DNA of 8,848 nt. Origin: Fusobacteriota bacterium (GTDB lineage Bacteria > Fusobacteriota > Fusobacteriia > JAPLKR01). The position numbers and the translations under genes are program-made. The stretch lies in NCBI GenBank assembly GCA_026387965.1, contig JAPLKR010000090.1, positions 1 to 8,848 of the forward strand, read 5' to 3'. The notes beneath the pieces are model-generated. The model saw nothing but the letters and a program-made list of their open reading frames with translations, searched no databases and was not told the DNA's origin. This document shows, piece after piece, positions 5,052-8,848 of the stretch (positions are counted from its first letter, which is position 1; each line of letters opens with the position of its first letter).

Positions 5052-5852
5052 ATGGAGAAAGATGTATTAACAAGTAAATATTTAAGAGCAAAAGAAAAAT
5101 TCATACAACTTTTTTTACAACATGAGCTCTTTTCAACGCTACTTAATCAATTTGTTGAGAGTGAATATTATATAACAGTTGGTGAGAGAGAATTAGAACT
5201 GCTTGGGTTAGGAGTTGAGTTAAAATTTTTAGAAAAGAAAATTGAAATTGTAAATTCTCTTATAACCGTTGAGACAGATATTGATGAGGATCAAATTGAT
5301 CATGTCATTACTGAGCATATGTTAGAAGATGAACAGGTAGTAGAAGAGTATGAAAAACAGTTAGAAGAGTGTGAAGAATTTTTAGAAGACCGTGAAAAAG
5401 TGGCAAAGTCGATTAAAGAAGCCGTAAAACTTTATAAGGAAATAATAAAATTTGTGCATCCTGTTATCAATAAAATTACAGAAAAAGAGAAAAAAATTTT
5501 TAAAGTTTCTCAAAATGCTTTCTATGAACTTAGGCTAGATACACTTGAAAATATTGCCCTATTTTTAGAAGAAAAAATTAGTGTGAAAGAACTCACAGAT
5601 GAAGAACTTGCTCTAAATCTTTCAAATATTAATGTTGAAAATGCCGTGATGGAGTCTGAAATTAGGGAGATCAAAGGGAAGTTTCCCTTCACTGAGGCAA
5701 GAAATATTAACGATCCACTGTGGATTGCTGAAAAATTTAATGAATATGATTTAAAAATTGAAGCGATGAGCATCAAAAAAGAGTTTTTAGAGGAAACAAT
5801 AGAAGAAATATTTTCTGAACTTGAAAACCCAGATGTAGAGCCAGCAAATTAG
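5052..5852 (+). CDS. Acidic, Glu-rich helical protein of unknown function
   Basis: I do not recognise this 266-residue protein. It has no signal peptide or membrane segment and looks almost entirely helical. It carries runs of Glu and Lys with heptad-like hydrophobic spacing, strongest at about 88-125 ('LEDEQVVEEYEKQLEECEEF' and onward) and 141-170. Proline and glycine are rare in the helical parts. A less charged segment around 201-216 contains FPFTEARNINDPLW, followed by an acidic tail. It could be a coiled-coil scaffold or binding partner. I start it at ATG 5052 because AGGAGA (5042-5047) lies five bases before it; the TTG five codons upstream overlaps that site. It is first in an operon with a ProC-like oxidoreductase 20 bases downstream and a metal exporter, which suggests but does not prove a shared task. 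Confidence 0.8.
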   Translation: MEKDVLTSKYLRAKEKFIQLFLQHELFSTLLNQFVESEYYITVGERELELLGLGVELKFLEKKIEIVNSLITVETDIDEDQIDHVITEHMLEDEQVVEEYEKQLEECEEFLEDREKVAKSIKEAVKLYKEIIKFVHPVINKITEKEKKIFKVSQNAFYELRLDTLENIALFLEEKISVKELTDEELALNLSNINVENAVMESEIREIKGKFPFTEARNINDPLWIAEKFNEYDLKIEAMSIKKEFLEETIEEIFSELENPDVEPAN

Positions 5853-5872
5853 TGAAAAAGTGAGGAATTATT

Positions 5873-6673
5873 ATGAAATATACCTTTATAGGACTAGGAA
5901 ATATGGCGCAAAGTATGCTTCATTCTCTTCTTAGAATTCAAGCTATTTTACCAGAGGAAGTAATAGTTTATTCTAGGACAGAGGCAAGTATAGAAAATAT
6001 AAGAAAAGTGTATCCGAATATTATAGAAGCAAAGAGTGTTCAAGAGGCAGCATACCAAGGGGATATGATATTCGTTTGCGTATACACACACTTTGTTATT
6101 GAGACACTTGAAAAATTCTATCATGAAAATTTTGAAAAACCGATTGTATATATTTCTCCTAGTATTCCTCTAGAAGCAATAGAAGAAAAATTCCCTAGAA
6201 TTAAAGCAACCATGCTTATCCCGTCTGTTTCGAGTCAAGGAGGCAATGGGGTCACACTTTATAGCTCTACAAAAAATGTGCTATCTGAGCATAAAGAAGT
6301 GTTTCGAAGTATTTTTGGAAGAGTGGGACTTGTAAAAGAGTATTATGGAAAAGAGATGTTTTTAGCCACCATACTTTCGAGTTGTATGCCTGCATTCATA
6401 GCTAGAATAATTGAAACTTTTGAGAAAGTTGGAGATGATTTGAAAATACTAGAGCCAGAAGAGATCCGAGAAATTGTATCTTCAACTTCGGTAGGTGTTT
6501 CAAATTTACTACTTAGCAGAGAGAGAACACCCCGTGAAATTCAGGAGATGGTTGCAACAAAAGGTGGGATTACTGAAAAAGGCCTTCTAGCAATGGAGCG
6601 ACCAGTTAGTGAAATGGTTGATGCAATTTACAGAGCGACACTAGAAAAACTAGGAGTATTTAATGTCAAGTAA
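5873..6673 (+). CDS. Divergent pyrroline-5-carboxylate reductase family protein (ProC/ComER-like)
   Basis: The 266-residue protein has an N-terminal Rossmann fold with the dinucleotide motif GLGNMA (7-12) and a C-terminal all-helical dimerisation domain. Its VATKGGITEKGL (227-238) matches the family block V-x-x-P-G-G-x-T-x-x-G-L, with Lys in place of the usual Pro. True ProC enzymes reduce pyrroline-5-carboxylate to proline with NAD(P)H. Several of their conserved blocks are changed here: the usual MPNTPA region reads IPSVSSQGG (116-124) and the usual SGSGPA reads SSCMPA (169-174). The protein is about as long as ordinary ProC. Proline synthesis is therefore doubtful and a related reductase or binding role (compare ComER of Bacillus) is possible. 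A GAGGA site precedes the ATG. The reading frame overlaps the next gene by 11 bases, which indicates translational coupling. Confidence 0.75.
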   Translation: MKYTFIGLGNMAQSMLHSLLRIQAILPEEVIVYSRTEASIENIRKVYPNIIEAKSVQEAAYQGDMIFVCVYTHFVIETLEKFYHENFEKPIVYISPSIPLEAIEEKFPRIKATMLIPSVSSQGGNGVTLYSSTKNVLSEHKEVFRSIFGRVGLVKEYYGKEMFLATILSSCMPAFIARIIETFEKVGDDLKILEPEEIREIVSSTSVGVSNLLLSRERTPREIQEMVATKGGITEKGLLAMERPVSEMVDAIYRATLEKLGVFNVK

Positions 6674-7547
6674 AGAGTTAGGTGAAAAACAAAAGTGGGG
6701 GTATTTTGAATCGATACTTTCGTTTGTTTTAAATATTATATTATTTTTTTTAAAGCTGTGGGCAGGAATTGCTACGGGTTCTATCGCAATGATTGCTGAT
6801 GCTTGGCATACACTATCTGATTGTTTATCTTCTTTTGTAGTGTTTTTTGGTGTATGGATGGGAGCTAAACCTGCGGATGAAGGTCACCCTTATGGTCATG
6901 GGCGTGCTGAACTAATAGGGGCAGTAGTGATCTCATTTATACTATTTATTGTGGGATTAGAATTTTTTATAGATTCACTTAAAAAGTTTAAACTTCATGA
7001 GCATGCACATTATACGTGGTTTGCGATATCTATTTTTATTATTTCAATTATTGTAAAAGAAGTGATGGCGCAGTTCTCAATTTGGGCAGGAAAACATGTG
7101 GAGTCGCAAGCTCTTATTGCAGATGGGTGGCATCATAGGAGTGATGCTGTGACAACAATTATTGTGGTGATCGGGGCATTTATTGCACCATTTGCATGGT
7201 GGATGGATTCGGCAATGGGTGTTGTGGTCTCTCTCGTCATTATATATACAGCAATAGAGGTGTTCAGAGACTGTGTAAAGCCAATACTTGGTGAAGAACC
7301 TTCAAAAGAAGTTGTCGATAAAATAGAACGTATTTCTTTTGAGATTTCTCCCTTGTTTTCAAGATTACATCACATTCATTATCACCGTTATGGGGATCAC
7401 AAGGAGATGACATTTCATATTGATTTACCCGGTAATATGAGTTTAGACGAGTCGCATAAGTTACTGGATATTTTGGAAAAAAGAATATTTTCAGAGTTGG
7501 AAATTCATTCAACCGGACATATGGAGCCAAATAAAAAACTCCCATAG
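6663..7547 (+). CDS. Cation diffusion facilitator family transporter, zinc type
   Basis: The 294-residue protein has six hydrophobic segments (first about 15-35, last about 181-200) and a cytoplasmic C-terminal domain of about 85 residues, the usual CDF plan. CDF proteins exchange divalent metal ions for protons, usually exporting them. Metal-site residues are visible as HxxxD in helix 2 (His49, Asp53, in DAWHTLSD) and HxxxD in helix 5 (His157, Asp161, in DGWHHRSD). The family block HPYGHGRAE (75-83) is intact. HxxxD in both helices is the pattern of zinc-preferring CDFs, while iron and manganese types tend to have DxxxD; related metals such as cobalt or cadmium remain possible. The C-terminal part has His clusters (LHHIHYHRYGDH, 235-246) suited to metal sensing. 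AGGAG lies seven bases before the ATG, within the end of the preceding gene. Confidence 0.9.
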   Translation: MSSKELGEKQKWGYFESILSFVLNIILFFLKLWAGIATGSIAMIADAWHTLSDCLSSFVVFFGVWMGAKPADEGHPYGHGRAELIGAVVISFILFIVGLEFFIDSLKKFKLHEHAHYTWFAISIFIISIIVKEVMAQFSIWAGKHVESQALIADGWHHRSDAVTTIIVVIGAFIAPFAWWMDSAMGVVVSLVIIYTAIEVFRDCVKPILGEEPSKEVVDKIERISFEISPLFSRLHHIHYHRYGDHKEMTFHIDLPGNMSLDESHKLLDILEKRIFSELEIHSTGHMEPNKKLP

Positions 7548-7555
7548 GGGAGTTT
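7533..7555. terminator. Hairpin terminator shared by the CDF operon and the convergent exonuclease gene
   Basis: AAACTCCC (7536-7543) and GGGAGTTT (7548-7555) form a perfect 8-bp stem with the loop ATAG, which contains the CDF stop codon (7545-7547). Read on the minus strand the stem is followed by a T-run (complement of 7533-7538), so it is a good terminator for the exonuclease gene that stops at 7558. On the plus strand only TTTAATTA follows and termination is probably weaker. Confidence 0.75.
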
Positions 7556-7557
7556 AA

Positions 7558-8250
7558 TTATTCACTTTGAATGAAACCGTTTTGTTTTAAAGTGTGTAGA
7601 ATTGAGAATTTCAAATCATCATCAAGTTGAGTTGCATTATTAAGAATCCAAGACAAATAATCACTATCAATTTTTTCTATTAATATACCTTTATGTTTAC
7701 CAAAAGGCATTTTTTTAACAAAACTTCTTTGATTGCAAAGAGTATTCATATGAGAAGCATCAATTTTATAAGTAGTTTGAAGATAATAATACAATTTTTC
7801 TAAAACAAGAATGTCGCTAAGAGCATCATGAGGTTGAATAAACTCGGTCTCTTGTTTGTAGAGTCCTAACGCATAGCGTAAATACTGCAATTTATACCAT
7901 TTTGTATCAAGCATTGCTTTTGAAATTTTTACTGTGTCAATTACTTGCATTTTATTTACAAACCCATGATTTGCGAGTGCTTGTAAATCAAAATTAGCAT
8001 TATGAGCTACGATGAAATTATCAGGAGTATTGATTTCTAGGAGTTTTGCAAAAACGCTCGTTTGTTCAAGTGGAAGCGCTGATTCTACCATCTCATTTGT
8101 AATGTGGTGGACAGCCATAGCTTCAAAAGTAATACTCGCAACGTTTTTTGCATAAGTAACAAAATTCACCCCATCCACTCTAAAAGCAAGTTGGCAAATT
8201 TTGCAGCTTTGTGTTCCATCTGTTGTTTCAGTATCTAAAAATATAATCAT
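7558..8250 (-). CDS. DEDDh-family 3'-5' exonuclease with C-terminal PFGKHKG domain
   Basis: The 230-residue protein begins directly with the exonuclease I motif DTET (Asp6, Glu8). Motif II is HNANFD (Asp88), and motif III is HDALSD with His141 and Asp146, five residues apart, the DEDDh pattern of the DnaQ/RNase T superfamily. All catalytic carboxylates and the His are present. Residues about 180-228 form a second small domain starting MPFGKHKG and containing DYLSWILNN. This resembles the DUF3820-type domain fused to such exonucleases in other bacteria. The substrate, DNA or RNA 3' ends, cannot be told; repair or RNA trimming is likelier than replicative proofreading because no polymerase-binding part is seen. 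On the minus strand AAGGAG (8262-8257) lies about six bases before the ATG at 8250. It is convergent with the CDF operon and divergent from the MFS gene. Confidence 0.85.
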   Translation of the reverse strand: MIIFLDTETTDGTQSCKICQLAFRVDGVNFVTYAKNVASITFEAMAVHHITNEMVESALPLEQTSVFAKLLEINTPDNFIVAHNANFDLQALANHGFVNKMQVIDTVKISKAMLDTKWYKLQYLRYALGLYKQETEFIQPHDALSDILVLEKLYYYLQTTYKIDASHMNTLCNQRSFVKKMPFGKHKGILIEKIDSDYLSWILNNATQLDDDLKFSILHTLKQNGFIQSE

Positions 8251-8271
8251 GTAAAACTCCTTTCACTTTAG

Positions 8272-8277
8272 ATTGTA
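8272..8277 (-). promoter_or_regulatory. Possible -10 box for the exonuclease gene
   Basis: TACAAT on the minus strand (8277-8272) would place the transcript start near 8265, just before the ribosome binding site. No good -35 box lies at the right distance, only a T-rich stretch, so this promoter is tentative. I found no convincing promoter for the divergent MFS gene in the 70 bases between the two start codons. Confidence 0.35.
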
Positions 8278-8320
8278 ACAAATATTGCGAAAAAATAAAA
8301 GCATTAAATTGGAGAACACA

Positions 8321-8848
8321 ATGAAATACGCAAATCGGTTAAAGAATTTTACGATTTTTTTAATGTTCATAGTAATATTAATTGACATTATGAGCTATAG
8401 TATTGTTTTTCCTATAATGCCTGGGCTCTTTTATTCAAGTGCTGGGCTCATGCCACCAGGGAGTTCGCTTTTTTTAAGAAATATATTTTATGGGATTACT
8501 TTGGCAATTGGCCCCTTAGGAATATTCATTGGGCCACCCATATTAGGGAAACTTTCTGATATTATAGGGAGAAAAAAGGTAATTATTTATTGCCTAGCCA
8601 TTAATATTATTCTATATTTCATATCAGGATTTCTAATAATGTTTCATATGCTGATTTTATTTATTATTGTGAGATTTTTTATTGGACTTTTCGCTGGTAA
8701 CTTTGCTGCAGCACAAACGGTTATACTGGATTTTTGTGATAATGAAAAAGAAAAGATGAAAAACTTGGGATGGATCAGTTTAGCTGCTTACATTGCCTTA
8801 ATACTTGGACCTGCTGTTTCTGGAATCACAGTGGAGATTTTTTCTGAT
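8321..8848 (+). CDS. MFS drug:H+ antiporter-like transporter, N-terminal part (cut by window edge)
   Basis: The reading frame opens at ATG 8321, six bases after GGAG (8311-8314), and stays open for 176 codons to the end of the window, so the stop and the C-terminal half lie outside. Four to five hydrophobic helices are visible (about 11-32, 51-72, 87-105, 107-128, 151-170). The loop after helix 2 carries MFS motif A, GKLSDIIGRKK (76-86), with its Asp80 and Arg84. Helix 5 contains LGPAVSG (162-168), resembling antiporter motif C of the 12-helix drug:proton antiporters. An expanded loop after helix 1 (about 38-52, YSSAGLMPPGSS) is typical of a subgroup I associate with Legionellales. Function is probably efflux of a drug or small metabolite; the substrate is unknown. 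Confidence 0.85.
   Translation, partial: MKYANRLKNFTIFLMFIVILIDIMSYSIVFPIMPGLFYSSAGLMPPGSSLFLRNIFYGITLAIGPLGIFIGPPILGKLSDIIGRKKVIIYCLAINIILYFISGFLIMFHMLILFIIVRFFIGLFAGNFAAAQTVILDFCDNEKEKMKNLGWISLAAYIALILGPAVSGITVEIFSD

Noticed and set aside
1239-7545. Open frames antisense to or overlapping the large genes (for example 1239-1436, 2773-2964, 2844-3095 and 7264-7545 on minus; 3410-3592 and 3920-4135 on plus)
   Set aside because: They lie over well-supported genes, lack ribosome binding sites and encode no recognisable protein. They are by-products of the real reading frames.
1-8848. CRISPR arrays, tRNA or rRNA genes
   Set aside because: No regularly spaced repeats, cloverleaf sequences or rRNA-like segments were seen.

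Overview
The window is AT-rich (about one third G+C by eye) and densely coded. Genes have clear Shine-Dalgarno sites and sigma-70-like promoters, so it reads as chromosomal DNA of an AT-rich, probably Gram-negative bacterium. Taxonomy is uncertain. The partial MFS transporter at the right edge looks like the drug-efflux MFS proteins I associate with Legionellales-type gammaproteobacteria. The DEDDh exonuclease with its C-terminal 'PFGKHKG' domain recalls versions in Campylobacterota and gammaproteobacteria. These are impressions from memory, not searches.

Left part (1-1015) is a decaying accessory region. It holds a fragment of an IS5-like transposase on the minus strand that runs off the edge, then about 150 bases with nothing recognisable. 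The C-terminal part of a NhaP2-type cation/proton antiporter with a TrkA_C domain follows, broken by a frameshift and a stop codon.

The centre of interest is 1057-2901. A near-consensus promoter, with a perfect inverted repeat between its -35 and -10 boxes, is followed by a short leader ORF with a very strong ribosome binding site. After that come a second overlapping mini-ORF, an intrinsic terminator, a third mini-ORF, and then a twin-ATPase ABC-F protein of the ribosome-protection type. This is the architecture of a drug-sensing transcription attenuator in front of an antibiotic-resistance gene. A strong hairpin terminator closes the unit.

From 2977 to 4833 on the minus strand lies a membrane-embedded, processive-type family 2 glycosyltransferase with its own promoter. 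Divergent from it, a three-gene operon (5052-7547) encodes an unrecognised acidic, Glu-rich helical protein, a divergent member of the pyrroline-5-carboxylate reductase family, and a zinc-type cation diffusion facilitator whose start overlaps the end of the gene before it. A hairpin shared with the CDF stop codon separates this operon from a convergent DEDDh 3'-5' exonuclease (7558-8250, minus). Divergent from the exonuclease, the N-terminal 176 residues of an MFS transporter run off the right edge.

No rRNA, tRNA or CRISPR array was seen.
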